A model generated the notes under the pieces. It saw only the letters and a list, made by a program, of their open reading frames with translations, was not told the origin of the DNA and ran no database searches. The position numbers were made by a program, and so were the translations under genes. This document shows positions 6,799-15,813 of a stretch of DNA of 64,000 bases, in pieces (within the stretch, counting starts at the first letter, position 1; each line of letters starts with the position of its first letter). The stretch lies in contig NZ_CP145335.1 in assembly GCF_049568105.1 (NCBI RefSeq), positions 62,001 to 126,000 of the forward strand, given 5' to 3'. The DNA comes from Salinisphaera sp049568105 (GTDB taxonomy: Bacteria > Pseudomonadota > Gammaproteobacteria > Nevskiales > Salinisphaeraceae).

Positions 6799-8733
6799 TT
6801 ACCTGTTCTGGGCAGTGGCTTTGTCGTTGTCGCTCTGTCGATCGAGGATGCGGTTGGCCTGATCCATGAGCTGGTTCATATAGGCCATCAACGACTGGTA
6901 CGGCTTGGCGGTCGCCAGATCCACACCGGCGTTTTTGAGCAGCTGGTAACCGCTTTCGGCACCGCCCTCGGACAGGGCATGCAGATAGGCCTTGCGGGTG
7001 GTCTTGTCGCCCTGCTCGATCCGGGTCGCGAAATAACGCCCGGCGGTGATCGAGGTGGCGTATTGGTAGACGTAGAAGTCGTAGTAGAAGTGTGGGATAT
7101 AGGCCCACTCGATGTCGTCGCGATCGTCGATGGCGGTGATGCCCTGGTCGGCGCCGTAGTATTTATCGAGGATCTGCGAGTACATCTTGGTCATACGCGC
7201 ACCCGACAATGGCTTGCCGTTCTGGGCCGCCTGATGGATCGCCAGCTCAAATTCGGCGAACTGGGCCTGCCGGAAAAAGGTCCCGCGCAGCTGTTCCAGC
7301 GCTTGGCCGATGTAGTACAGCTTGGCCTGGTCGGTCTGGGCATGCTCGATCATATAGTCGACCAGCAGCCCTTCGTTGGTGGTCGAGGCCACCTCGGCGG
7401 TAAAGATCGGATAATCGGCGGTCGCGAACGGCTGTTTTTCGTGGACCAGCAGGGTATGGATGCCATGCCCCCACTCGTGGGCATAGGTCGATACGCCCTC
7501 GTAGTCGTCGTTGAAGTTCATCAACACGTACGGATGGACATCGTAGGCCGAGCCGGCCATATAGGCGCCCGGGCGTTTGCCAGGGGCCGGATAGACGTTG
7601 GTCCAGGGCGAGCCGGTGGCTTTTTTCAGCAGTTTTTCGTAGTGCGCGCCCAGCGGCTGGGTGGCCTTGCGCGTCAGCGAACGCGCCTGGTCGATGGTGA
7701 AACGCTTGTCGGATTTCACCAGCGGCGGGTAGATATCGTAGTAGTGCAGCTGGTCGACGCCGAGCATGCGGGCGCGCAGCTTGAGATAGCGATGCAGGGT
7801 ATCGAGATTGTTGTTCACCGAGTCGATCAGCTGGTGATAGACCGCGGTCGGAATGTTGTCGCTGGCGGTTGCGGCCTCTAGGGCGCTGTCGTAGTGGTGC
7901 AGGCGGGCATCGATCACGTGCTGCAGTACGGTCTGGTCGAGCAGCGAGCCGAAGCTATCCTCATACTGGTTATATTTCGACCAGAACGCCTTGAATACGC
8001 GCTTGCGTACCGTGCGGTCGGGGTTGCTGCGCCATTTGGTGTAGCCAGCTTGGTCAATGGTGCGCTGCTGGCCGTCGATGTCCAGTTTGGGCCATTGGAT
8101 ATCGGCGTTGGATAGCAGCGAGAAAGTATCGCTCTGGCCCATAGCTGGGCCGAGCGCGGCCAGGGCCGATTCAGTCTGGCGCGACAATGTATGCGGCGCA
8201 GCGCGCATCACGTCTTCGAGAAAATGCTGGTGTACCGACAACACTTTTTTGCCGGCCCAGGCGGCGAGTTGATCCTGATCCATGGCCACCAACTCGGGGC
8301 GGACATAGCCGGTCGCCTCGCCGAATTTCGAGGCCAGCCGATCAGCCTTGTTGCGGCGTTCCTGAGTCGCGCTGTCGCGCAGGTCTTCGTCGCCAGCTAG
8401 GCTGGCATAGACCGACAGCCGAGCCACCGATTTCTTGACGTCGTCGATCGCATCCAGTGCCTTGGCCAAGGATTTTGGGCTGTCGTCCAGCTGGCCGGAA
8501 AAACGCGACAGCTCGTCGATGCGTTGGCGGGTGCGGTCATAGGCTTTCTGCCAGGCCTTGGGCGAGGCATAAAGATCGCTCAGATCCCATTCGGTCGGGG
8601 TCTGGCTGGCGGGATGCGAGTTGCTCGCCTCGGAGGCGGCGGCCTGGCTGTTGTCGTTGGCAGCCAGGCCTGGCGTAATTCCGGCCAGGATGAGCGCGGC
8701 TACGACCGCGCCGCGTACGGCGATAGAAGACAT
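6799..8733 (-). CDS. Secreted oligoendopeptidase F-like M3 metallopeptidase
   Basis: A 644-residue protein. A signal peptide (MSSIAVRGAVVAALILAG, then ITPGLAAND) directs it to the periplasm, unlike the cytosolic PepF of lactic bacteria. The body matches the PepF/M3B family: an N-terminal helical domain with the WDLSDLY start, and the zinc motif HEWGHGIH with H419, E420 and H423. The third ligand should be a downstream glutamate in the FTAEVASTTNE segment. It would cleave oligopeptides. The start chosen has GGGGA six bases upstream; a start further out would put a non-signal extension before the signal peptide. Strong hairpin after the gene. Confidence 0.88.
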   Translation of the reverse strand: MSSIAVRGAVVAALILAGITPGLAANDNSQAAASEASNSHPASQTPTEWDLSDLYASPKAWQKAYDRTRQRIDELSRFSGQLDDSPKSLAKALDAIDDVKKSVARLSVYASLAGDEDLRDSATQERRNKADRLASKFGEATGYVRPELVAMDQDQLAAWAGKKVLSVHQHFLEDVMRAAPHTLSRQTESALAALGPAMGQSDTFSLLSNADIQWPKLDIDGQQRTIDQAGYTKWRSNPDRTVRKRVFKAFWSKYNQYEDSFGSLLDQTVLQHVIDARLHHYDSALEAATASDNIPTAVYHQLIDSVNNNLDTLHRYLKLRARMLGVDQLHYYDIYPPLVKSDKRFTIDQARSLTRKATQPLGAHYEKLLKKATGSPWTNVYPAPGKRPGAYMAGSAYDVHPYVLMNFNDDYEGVSTYAHEWGHGIHTLLVHEKQPFATADYPIFTAEVASTTNEGLLVDYMIEHAQTDQAKLYYIGQALEQLRGTFFRQAQFAEFELAIHQAAQNGKPLSGARMTKMYSQILDKYYGADQGITAIDDRDDIEWAYIPHFYYDFYVYQYATSITAGRYFATRIEQGDKTTRKAYLHALSEGGAESGYQLLKNAGVDLATAKPYQSLMAYMNQLMDQANRILDRQSDNDKATAQNR

Positions 8734-8859
8734 TGATTTCCCCAAAAAAGACAGATCGAGCGCAGCCAAGGCTGCGATGGCTGGCCCCTTGCAAGAACCA
8801 GACCGCATCACCGCGGCTCATACCCTGGCCGATGACTATACCGTGTCGGCGAGCGTCGA

Positions 8860-9882
8860 TCAGGGCGGGGGCTGGGCGCTGTTGGCCGGGGCTGGCAGGC
8901 CGCGACGAATCGCCTGCGAAAAATCATCGCCGTGGGCGTCAGCTGCGAGTGCGCGTTCGTTAATATGGCCGTGCTGGTGCAAAGCGGCCAGGCTCAGTCG
9001 GCTATCCAGCCCTCCGATCCGATAGAGGTATTCCGGCAGATAGCCGGAGGCCAGCAGCCGCCAGTTCCAGGGCAGGCCAGGCACGATCGGTTTCACCAGA
9101 TCGTAGACCAGGGTGGTGCAGTTCGAGGTCAGCGTATTGTAGAAGCGCGGTGTGGCGGCGAGCGTGTCGGCCGTATCCAGATAGGCAGCGAACAGGGCGC
9201 GAATTTCGGCCGGCGGCAGGGCGACGCGATATAGATAGACGTCTTCGCCGCGGGCATTGCTGCGGGTGCGGACGATATCGCGCTCGTCGGCGGCCACCAA
9301 CGCCAGCTCGCATTGACGGAATAGCCCACCCACGGCCGAGAATTCGCTGCCGGCCAAGCGCCGGACTTCGACCGAGAACACCAGATGCCGGCCGTCGGCG
9401 AAGGCGAACGACACCAACGTATGGGCAATGGTAGGCCCGCTCCAATAGGAGGCCACCAGATCGACGGCGATCAGATCGTCGAGATCGTAGTCGCGGGTCT
9501 CCCAGCGAATGCTGAAATCGTTGCGGGTATGCCAGTCGAAATTGCGGACGTTGTACAGCCGAACCCGAGAGCCCCGGCGGGCCACACCCAGGGTGCGCGC
9601 TACATCGGGCGCCCAGTCGCGGTCCGCGGCGGGCTGGATGCGCGACCACCAGATCGCGAAGGCCAGCCCGGCCATGGCGAACAGCGCCGGGCCGAGCCAG
9701 TGGGGCAGGATCAGACCGGCCAGCGCCGCGGCGCCGGCTATGCTCCAAAGCCCGATCAGAACGGCTCGGGCCAGCGGTTGTTGGGGCCCGCGGAACCACA
9801 GCGCACCGGCGCCATAGCCGGTCACGAGTATGGCCAGTAGCCCGGCAGCGACCCGGGCGGCGATCAGCGCCGCCGCGGTCAC
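8860..9882 (-). CDS. DUF4105 (Lnb N-terminal periplasmic domain) membrane protein
   Basis: A 340-residue protein starting with GTG. Three hydrophobic helices in the first about 80 residues are followed by the DUF4105 domain. Its hallmark segments are VRNFDWHTRNDFSIRWETR, SYWSGPTIAHTLVSFAFADG (histidine in AHT) and FYNTLTSNCTTLVYDLV (cysteine in SNCTT). The conserved H and C suggest a papain-like fold exposed to the periplasm. Function is unknown in the family. It ends 50 bp before the opgD stop region and probably follows opgD in one transcript. No Shine-Dalgarno is visible for the GTG. Confidence 0.82.
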   Translation of the reverse strand: MTAAALIAARVAAGLLAILVTGYGAGALWFRGPQQPLARAVLIGLWSIAGAAALAGLILPHWLGPALFAMAGLAFAIWWSRIQPAADRDWAPDVARTLGVARRGSRVRLYNVRNFDWHTRNDFSIRWETRDYDLDDLIAVDLVASYWSGPTIAHTLVSFAFADGRHLVFSVEVRRLAGSEFSAVGGLFRQCELALVAADERDIVRTRSNARGEDVYLYRVALPPAEIRALFAAYLDTADTLAATPRFYNTLTSNCTTLVYDLVKPIVPGLPWNWRLLASGYLPEYLYRIGGLDSRLSLAALHQHGHINERALAADAHGDDFSQAIRRGLPAPANSAQPPP

Positions 9883-9931
9883 CGGATCGCGCGCGTCGTG
9901 CCGGCGGGCCGTTCCAGGCCGAACGCCGGCA

Positions 9932-11548
9932 TCAGTAGTGGCGGTCGGCCTGGGCCGGCGGCACCCACTGGTACAGCCAGGTCTCGGACAGGGCCTGATC
10001 GCCGTTCGACAGATAGGCGCGCAGGGTTACCGGTGTGGTGTCGTCGCTAGTGGGCATCCAGTCGAACACCGCGCGATAGCCGTCGATCGGGCCCATCGCA
10101 TGGGTCGCGGTATAGCTGATCTTGCCGTTAGAGGCGCTCACGTTGACCTGGACATCGGCGTCCTCGGGCAGGCTGTCCAGGGGCGGGCCGACAAAATCCA
10201 CCGCGAAGCGGCGGGCATAGGTTTCCGGTGAATGGTCGCCCGGAATCCAGCCTTCCTGAACATCGCCCATGCCCGACCAGGTCTTGTCGACGATCGCCAG
10301 ACTCGGAGCCACCGGCGGCCGGCGCCACCAGTAGAGGCGGTAGGCATAGTTGAGATGGCGGCCGGAGGTGATCGGCTCCTGTGGAATCCAGAAGGCTACG
10401 ATATTGTCGACGGTTTCGCCGACCGTGGGCATTTCCATGAGCGCAATCTGGCCCTTGCCCCAGTCGTTTTGCGGCTCGAGCCACAGACTGGGCCGGCGGT
10501 TGTACCACGTCACTGGATCGCGATAGTCGTCGAATTCGTGATCACGTTGGACCAGGCCGAAACCGCGTGGGTTTTCGTCCAGAAACGTATTGAACTGAAT
10601 GTTCGGCGGGTTATAGAGCGGGCGTGTGATCCACTCGCCGTTGCCGCGCCACATCGACAGCCGATCGGAATCGTGCATCAGCGGCGAGATGGTATCGCGG
10701 GCGGTTTCCTGGGCTGTGCCCTTGAGATACATACTGGTCATCGGCGCGATGCCCAGCCGCTTGATCGGCTTGCGGGTATAGACGTGGGCGTCGATATCCA
10801 TGACCACGCCTTCGTCGTTGCCGGCGTCGATATCGAAACGATAGGCCCCGGTCGCGCTGGGCGAATCGAGCAGCGCATAGACCGTGACCTGCTGCGAGCC
10901 GTCCTTGGGGCGTACGAACCAGAACTGGATGAAGTCCGGGAATTCCTCGCCGCTCGGGATCGCGGTATCGATGGCCAGACCGCGGGCCGACAGGCCGTAT
11001 TGTTTGTCCTTATCGATGGCCCGGAAATAGCTCGCCCCCAAAAACGAGGCCACCTCGTTGACGTAGGGCCCGCCCGGGTTCACGGCCAGGCGCCAGCCGG
11101 CGAAACCGAGGTTGTGGTCTTCGAGCTGGCTGCGATCCACGCCGCTGTCGGCGTAGTCGAACAGACCGGGGGCGAAGGGAATCGGATGTGATCGATCGGT
11201 CTCGGGGTCGACGGCATGCATACGCACCGGCGTATTGAAATGCATGCCGACATGGAAGAAATGCACCCGTAGCGCGACCTTCGGATCCGACGACCAGAGC
11301 GCGTCATGCCAGTCGTACTCGATTTTCTGATAGTCCAGCGGCGCCAGGCTGGTCAGGGTTTCCGGCAGCTGCTCGGTCGGCGACTGATAGGCCGTCTCAG
11401 CCATGCCTTGGGCCTTGCGCTTGAGCCAGTCGAAAGAGAAACGCTGGCCGCGGCCGTTACCGATCGGCGATTCAGCCAAGGCTGGTATGGCCGGCAGGCC
11501 GAGCGAAGTCAGGGCCAGCGAGGCCTTGAGCAGAGTGCGTCTTTGCAT
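9932..11548 (-). CDS. opgD: Glucan biosynthesis protein D, periplasmic
   Basis: A 538-residue protein of the OpgG/OpgD (MdoG) family, which helps build periplasmic osmoregulated beta-glucans. The N-terminus MQRRTLLKASLALTSLGLP is a twin-arginine signal, as in E. coli OpgD but not OpgG, so export is by Tat in folded form. Recognisable family segments include FRAIDKDKQYGLSARGLAID and VMDIDAHVYTRK, then EFDDYRDPVTWYNRRPSLW. No opgG or opgH lies nearby, so D stands alone here. The DUF4105 gene is directly downstream. Confidence 0.92.
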   Translation of the reverse strand: MQRRTLLKASLALTSLGLPAIPALAESPIGNGRGQRFSFDWLKRKAQGMAETAYQSPTEQLPETLTSLAPLDYQKIEYDWHDALWSSDPKVALRVHFFHVGMHFNTPVRMHAVDPETDRSHPIPFAPGLFDYADSGVDRSQLEDHNLGFAGWRLAVNPGGPYVNEVASFLGASYFRAIDKDKQYGLSARGLAIDTAIPSGEEFPDFIQFWFVRPKDGSQQVTVYALLDSPSATGAYRFDIDAGNDEGVVMDIDAHVYTRKPIKRLGIAPMTSMYLKGTAQETARDTISPLMHDSDRLSMWRGNGEWITRPLYNPPNIQFNTFLDENPRGFGLVQRDHEFDDYRDPVTWYNRRPSLWLEPQNDWGKGQIALMEMPTVGETVDNIVAFWIPQEPITSGRHLNYAYRLYWWRRPPVAPSLAIVDKTWSGMGDVQEGWIPGDHSPETYARRFAVDFVGPPLDSLPEDADVQVNVSASNGKISYTATHAMGPIDGYRAVFDWMPTSDDTTPVTLRAYLSNGDQALSETWLYQWVPPAQADRHY

Positions 11549-11632
11549 GGAATACCTTTAAAAGAGCATGCAATCGAAAAACCGGCAGATACGGCGCGAA
11601 GACCAGAGATGCCGGCAGGGCGTACACAATCG

Positions 11633-12130
11633 TCAATCGGTATTGGCCTGGGCTTCCATTTCATCGAGGAAGCTGCTGGCCTCGTCTTGCATTCTCTTGC
11701 GCAGGTCGATCATCTTGCGCGCGTAGTTGTTGAGGCGATGGCCCTGGGCAGTTTCCGGCACGAAGGTCGGCACCTGGCTTGGGTTGCCTTCGCTGTCGAC
11801 TGCGACGAACACCAGAATGCAGTGGGTCGTGAAGCGTTCGGTGTCCGATTTCGGGTCGCGGGCATAGACGCTGACCGAGATATGCATGCTGGTGGTGCCG
11901 GTATGCATCAGCTCGGCCTTGAGTTCGACCAGATCGCCGATCCGGATCGGCTTCAGAAACCGGATGCCGCCGACATAGGCGGTCACGCAGTAGCTGTGCG
12001 ACCAGTTCGCAGCACAGCTATAGCCGGCATGGTCGATCCATTTCATGACGCTGCCGCCAAATACATTGCCGCCGAAGTTCACATCGGAGGGTTCGGCGAG
12101 AAAGCGAAGCGTAATCTGGTGTGCGGACAT
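11633..12130 (-). CDS. Hotdog-fold acyl-CoA thioesterase
   Basis: A 165-residue protein with a single hotdog domain of the YciA/BACH (4HBT) type. FLAEPSDVNFGGNVFGGSVM carries the acidic/Asn catalytic turn (D near residue 16), followed by KWIDHAGYSCAANWSHSYCV. The C-terminus has a charged helix (LRKRMQDEASSFLDEMEAQ). It would hydrolyse acyl-CoA thioesters in the cytosol. The start at MSAHQITLRF was chosen because homology begins there and the upstream sequence is not protein-like. Confidence 0.88.
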   Translation of the reverse strand: MSAHQITLRFLAEPSDVNFGGNVFGGSVMKWIDHAGYSCAANWSHSYCVTAYVGGIRFLKPIRIGDLVELKAELMHTGTTSMHISVSVYARDPKSDTERFTTHCILVFVAVDSEGNPSQVPTFVPETAQGHRLNNYARKMIDLRKRMQDEASSFLDEMEAQANTD

Positions 12131-12296
12131 CGGGATAAAGGCCTGCGAATTCACGGTTGAGTCTAATCGGCTCGCGCGGACAACGCGACTGCCCCGGTCA
12201 ACCGCCTCGATCGCTGCCCGGAGCGCACCACGGTCGGGGCGATTGCGGCTCGAGTGTGGCAGCCTTGCGGCCGGGGAGCCGAACGGCGCGGCGACA

Positions 12297-12602
12297 CTAG
12301 AGTGGGCGCGGGCCCATATAGACATGGCGCACTCGCTGGCCGTACATCTCGACGGTGCCCGCATACCGCCGATCGCCGCGTTGATAAAATTCAAAGCCAT
12401 AGCGGCGGATCAGGCGCAGGCTGCCATGGTCGTCGCGGGCCAGCCCGATGCGCTTGAAGGCGAGCTCGTCGATAAAGATCACCTCGGCTTCGGCGCAGGC
12501 TTTCTGGGCCGCCCGCCGAGCCAAGGCCCGTGCGCCCATCTGTCGCCACCAGACCAGGGCGATGACCGCCAGAAGTAAAAGCCAGGGCACAAGATCAAGC
12601 AT
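12297..12602 (-). CDS. DUF3301 domain protein
   Basis: A 101-residue protein: one N-terminal membrane helix (MLDLVPWLLLLAVIALVWW) followed by a small cytosolic or periplasmic domain. That domain has the segments KACAEAEVIFIDELAFKRIG and LRLIRRYGFEFYQRGDRRY, typical of DUF3301 proteins of gammaproteobacteria. Function is unknown. The start is the only one that places the membrane helix at the N-terminus. Confidence 0.8.
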   Translation of the reverse strand: MLDLVPWLLLLAVIALVWWRQMGARALARRAAQKACAEAEVIFIDELAFKRIGLARDDHGSLRLIRRYGFEFYQRGDRRYAGTVEMYGQRVRHVYMGPRPL

Positions 12603-13154
12603 GGGCAGTGAATCGTTCGGTCGAAGGCCAGTGCGGTTATTGAATAAGCCCCGGGTGTCGTTCGGCAACCGAGGCTTGCATCGTACCGGCCGGAAAGGGC
12701 GGCGTGGTGGCCGGCTGCCGGCATGCCAGCAAGGCCTGTCCTTCGGTGGCGAATCGGTGAGGGCCAGCGTATCGAGCGCCGGCACCGGGCTGTTTAGCCT
12801 GGCTCGCGGGCAGTAGCAATATCGCACTGTGCGCGTTGACGCCGACCGGCCCCGGGCCGGTCGATATGGCCTGCGAGCGCCAGGTTGGCGCGCGCCGAGC
12901 GTGTCCAAAGGCACGAGTTGCCGGATGCCGCGTGCCATCCCGGATCCGCAACGCGTCGCCGGGTGCCGATAATCGATTTCGAAAGACCCACCTCCAGCGA
13001 TTGCCAGCATGGTGACAATCCAGCGTTGGGGCGCGTGCATAGAATCACGACGCTACGGTCGCTACGTTTGGCTTGCCGTTCGGGGCCTATGCCTATGAGC
13101 GCTTGGCGCGGTTCGTACGCCACATCAACAGGCCCAGAGCGCAGGCGCTGACTC
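12603..13154. other. Intergenic region with a repeat fragment and a strong palindrome
   Basis: No gene is supported. CGACCGGCCC-C-GGGCCGGTCG (12843-12863) is a perfect 10-bp stem. The end of a type 1 repeat element is visible at about 13112-13134 (CGCCACATCAACAGGCC), but a convincing left end is not; GGCCTGTCCTTCGG at 12733 is the best candidate. The remainder looks like decayed sequence. Confidence 0.4.
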
Positions 13155-13170
13155 TTTTGTGATCACAAAA
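13155..13170. promoter_or_regulatory. Operator 1 of the polyamine locus (distal)
   Basis: TTTTGTGATCACAAAA is a perfect 16-bp palindrome, 225 bp before the first gene of the polyamine locus. The core recurs at 13370 and 6684. The half-site spacing (TTGT-GATC-ACAA) resembles operators of GntR/FadR-type repressors, which is an inference. No regulator gene lies in the locus. Confidence 0.6.
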
Positions 13171-13369
13171 ACGATCTTGCTGCTCGTTTTTGGTGCAATT
13201 TGCGGTCATATGAGGGGGTTGGACGCCTTCAATCGGCCAGATAGGCCGGTTATATCTTGGTCTATTGTTTGCTGTAGCCAGGTCGTACCAGAGCGATCCG
13301 GTCGGATCGTTGGTATTTGCACGCTGTTGGCGCGATTCGACAGCGACCCATGGAATGCGGCATGTTTGG

Positions 13370-13383
13370 TTTGTGATCACAAA
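13370..13383. promoter_or_regulatory. Operator 2 of the polyamine locus (proximal)
   Basis: TTTGTGATCACAAA is a perfect 14-bp palindrome that ends 11 bp before the ATG of the first gene, directly next to its AAGG ribosome-binding site. A protein bound here would block elongation or translation start rather than only the promoter. Its centre is 214 bp from that of operator 1, so looping is possible. Confidence 0.6.
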
Positions 13384-13394
13384 ATAAAGGGTTC

Positions 13395-14687
13395 ATGAGC
13401 GATTACGTTGACAGTTATTACCGCGACTCCCGCCAAGTCTCGCTCGACCCCGCGCCGGCGCTGGCCGAAGCGCGACGGGTAGACGTGGCGATTGTGGGTG
13501 GCGGTGTGACCGGCTGTGCCACCGCGCTCGATCTGGCCGAGCGGGGGTACTCGGTGGCCGTGCTCGAAGCCCATCGGATCGGCTGGGGCGCCTCGGGGCG
13601 TTCCGGCGGTCAGATTCTGACCGGCTTCGGAACCGAAATGTCGACGTTCGCCACTGCCCTGGGCACCGATGCAGCCTGCCAGGCCTTCGAAATGTCACGC
13701 GAGGCGGTGCGCCTGACCGCTGAACGCATCGAACGACACGCTATTCCCTGTGATCTACGCGCCGGTGCGGTCTATGCGGCACTCAAACCACGCCATATGA
13801 AGGCGTTCGCGGCCGAATACGAGCATATGCGTGAGGTCTATGGCTACCAGGCGCTGCATTGGCTCGAGCGCGACGCACTGTATGAGCGGGTGCGCTGCGA
13901 AGCTTATATCGGCGGCTTGTACGATGCCGAATCCAAGCATTTGCATCCGCTCAACTATGTGCTCGGGCTGGCGCGGGCCGCCCAGCAGGCCGGGGCCACG
14001 ATCTACGAACAGTCGCCGGCCACCCGCATCGAACATGGCGAGCCGGCGGTGGTGCATACCGCGCATGGCCGGCTGCAGGCCGATTATGTGGTGCTGGCCG
14101 GCAATGCCTATCTGGCTGCGGATGTCGCCCCGGAGCTGGCTGGCCAGCTGATGCCGGTAGGCAACTACATCATCGCCACTGAGCCGTTGAGCGAAGCCCA
14201 GGTCGAGAACACGCTACCGGCCGACGATGCCGTCTCGGATGCCAACTTCGTGCTCGATTACTACCAATTGTCGACCCGGCCAACGCAGGGGCCGCGGCTG
14301 CTTTACGGCGGCCAGGTCAGCTATGGCAACAAACCACCGCGTCGGCTCGCCGAGCGTATGGCCGACAAGCTCGGCCGGCTGTTTCCGGCGCTGAGTGGCA
14401 TCGGCATCGACTACAGCTGGGGCGGGCTGGTCGGCGTGTCCCGCAACCGCGCGCCGCAATTCGGGCGGATTGGCCACAACGTATTCTATGCTCAGGGCTA
14501 CTCGGGCCATGGCATGGCGCTTGCTGGACTGGCAGGGCGTCTGATCAGCGACGCAGTGGCTGGCCAAGCCGAACGCTTCGATCTGTATTCCCGGCTGACC
14601 CACCGCCGGTTCCCGGGCGGCGAGCGGCTCAGAACGCCGCTACTGGTGCTGGCCACCAACTTCTATCGCATGCGCGACCTGATTTAA
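13395..14687 (+). CDS. PuuB-like FAD oxidoreductase 1 (gamma-glutamylputrescine oxidase family)
   Basis: A 430-residue DAO/DadA-fold flavoenzyme. The FAD dinucleotide motif is VDVAIVGGGVTGCATALDLA (about residues 28-47), then EAHRIGWGASGRSGGQI, the usual PuuB/OoxB active-site lead, and near the C-terminus YAQGYSGHGMALAGLAGRLI. The gamma-glutamylputrescine oxidase role is inferred from family and from puuA and the Pot-type transporter in the same locus. The reaction would release ammonia and hydrogen peroxide and yield the aldehyde. It is first in the locus, 11 bp downstream of operator 2 and 10 bp before the ATPase gene. Confidence 0.82.
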   Translation: MSDYVDSYYRDSRQVSLDPAPALAEARRVDVAIVGGGVTGCATALDLAERGYSVAVLEAHRIGWGASGRSGGQILTGFGTEMSTFATALGTDAACQAFEMSREAVRLTAERIERHAIPCDLRAGAVYAALKPRHMKAFAAEYEHMREVYGYQALHWLERDALYERVRCEAYIGGLYDAESKHLHPLNYVLGLARAAQQAGATIYEQSPATRIEHGEPAVVHTAHGRLQADYVVLAGNAYLAADVAPELAGQLMPVGNYIIATEPLSEAQVENTLPADDAVSDANFVLDYYQLSTRPTQGPRLLYGGQVSYGNKPPRRLAERMADKLGRLFPALSGIGIDYSWGGLVGVSRNRAPQFGRIGHNVFYAQGYSGHGMALAGLAGRLISDAVAGQAERFDLYSRLTHRRFPGGERLRTPLLVLATNFYRMRDLI

Positions 14688-14697
14688 GAGGGCGGAA

Positions 14698-15813
14698 ATG
14701 AAAGGGCAGGCAACGACAGCCTCGATCGGGGGCGACGACACGGTCGATCAGCGCAGCAGTCGGCAGGGATCGTCCATCCAGCTGCACGGCGTGACCAAAC
14801 GCTTCGCAGCGGATGCGATCGCACTGCGCGGGATCAACCTCAATATTCCGGGCGGCGAGTTCTTTACGCTGTTGGGGCCTTCCGGCTGTGGCAAGACCAC
14901 GCTGCTGCGGATTATCGCCGGGCTGGAAAACGCCACCGACGGCGAGGTCGAAATCGGCGGGTCACCGGTCACCGACGTGCCCGCGCACAAGCGCAACGTG
15001 AATACCGTCTTCCAGTCCTATGCCTTGTTCAATCATCTGAACGTGGCCGAGAACATTGGTTTCGGGCTCAAGATGCGCGGGGTCAACAAGAGCGAAATCA
15101 AGAAACGGGTCGCCGAGACCGCCGAGTTCATCAAGATCGATGAACTGCTCGGCCGTCGGGTCGACCAGCTGTCCGGCGGCCAGCGCCAGCGTATCGCTCT
15201 GGCCCGGGCGCTGGTCAACGAGCCCGACGTACTGCTGCTCGACGAGCCGCTGTCGGCGCTCGATGCCGGGCTGCGCGGCGAGCTGCAGGTCGAGCTGCTG
15301 CGCATTCAGCGCCGGCTGGGGATGACGTTTATCTTCGTCACCCACGACCAGCAGGAAGCGATGGTCATGAGTGATCGCGTGGCAGTGCTCGACGATGGCC
15401 GCATCCAGCAGGTCGGGCCGCCGCAGGATCCCTATGAGCACCCCGAGAACCTGTTCGTGGCTCGTTTTATGGGTCACCAGAATCTGTTCGAGATCAAGGC
15501 TCAGGATGCCGAAGGCCTAGAAACCAGCTTCGGCCGTTTGAGCGGTGATTTCGAGCGCGGCAGCCATGTGCTGATTCGGCCCGAAACCATGACCGTAGCA
15601 GCAGCTGAGCAGGCCGAAAGCGCGCCCAACGTTTTCGCCGCGAGCGTGCGCGAGCGGCTCTATCGCGGCCATGTCGCCGAATATACGCTCGTGGTCGGCG
15701 ATGGCACCGAGATCGTGGTCACCGCCAACAATATCGGTCAGCCGATGATGGAGGTCGGCAGTGAGGTGGCGGTTACCGTGGAAACCTCTGGCGTGGTGAC
15801 CTTCGATGCCTAG
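14698..15813 (+). CDS. Polyamine ABC transporter ATP-binding protein (PotA/PotG-like)
   Basis: A 371-residue ATPase of the spermidine/putrescine importer class. Walker A is GPSGCGKTT (about residues 60-68), the Q-loop is in VFQSYALFNHL, the ABC signature is LSGGQRQRIALARAL and Walker B is VLLLDEPLSALD. The last 100 residues form a TOBE-type regulatory domain. A polar N-terminal extension of about 25 residues precedes the domain. It overlaps the next gene by 8 bp, which implies coupled translation. It is the only ATPase for all four binding proteins here. Confidence 0.92.
   Translation: MKGQATTASIGGDDTVDQRSSRQGSSIQLHGVTKRFAADAIALRGINLNIPGGEFFTLLGPSGCGKTTLLRIIAGLENATDGEVEIGGSPVTDVPAHKRNVNTVFQSYALFNHLNVAENIGFGLKMRGVNKSEIKKRVAETAEFIKIDELLGRRVDQLSGGQRQRIALARALVNEPDVLLLDEPLSALDAGLRGELQVELLRIQRRLGMTFIFVTHDQQEAMVMSDRVAVLDDGRIQQVGPPQDPYEHPENLFVARFMGHQNLFEIKAQDAEGLETSFGRLSGDFERGSHVLIRPETMTVAAAEQAESAPNVFAASVRERLYRGHVAEYTLVVGDGTEIVVTANNIGQPMMEVGSEVAVTVETSGVVTFDA

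Noticed and set aside
10541..10560. A CGTGATCACG palindrome inside opgD resembling the polyamine operators.
   Set aside because: It lies in a coding region and lacks the flanking T/A bases of the true sites.
12733..13134. A 400-bp repeat element from GGCCTGTCC at 12733 to CAACAGGCC at 13134.
   Set aside because: The right end is good, but the left end matches only in the first eight bases and the interior shows no clear homology to the other copies. Only the right end is reported.
13395..14687. D-amino acid dehydrogenase (DadA) or glycine oxidase for the FAD oxidoreductases.
   Set aside because: The fold is shared, but the neighbours (polyamine transporter, puuA, acetylpolyamine amidohydrolase) and the GWGASGR(S/N)GGQ segment favour the PuuB group.
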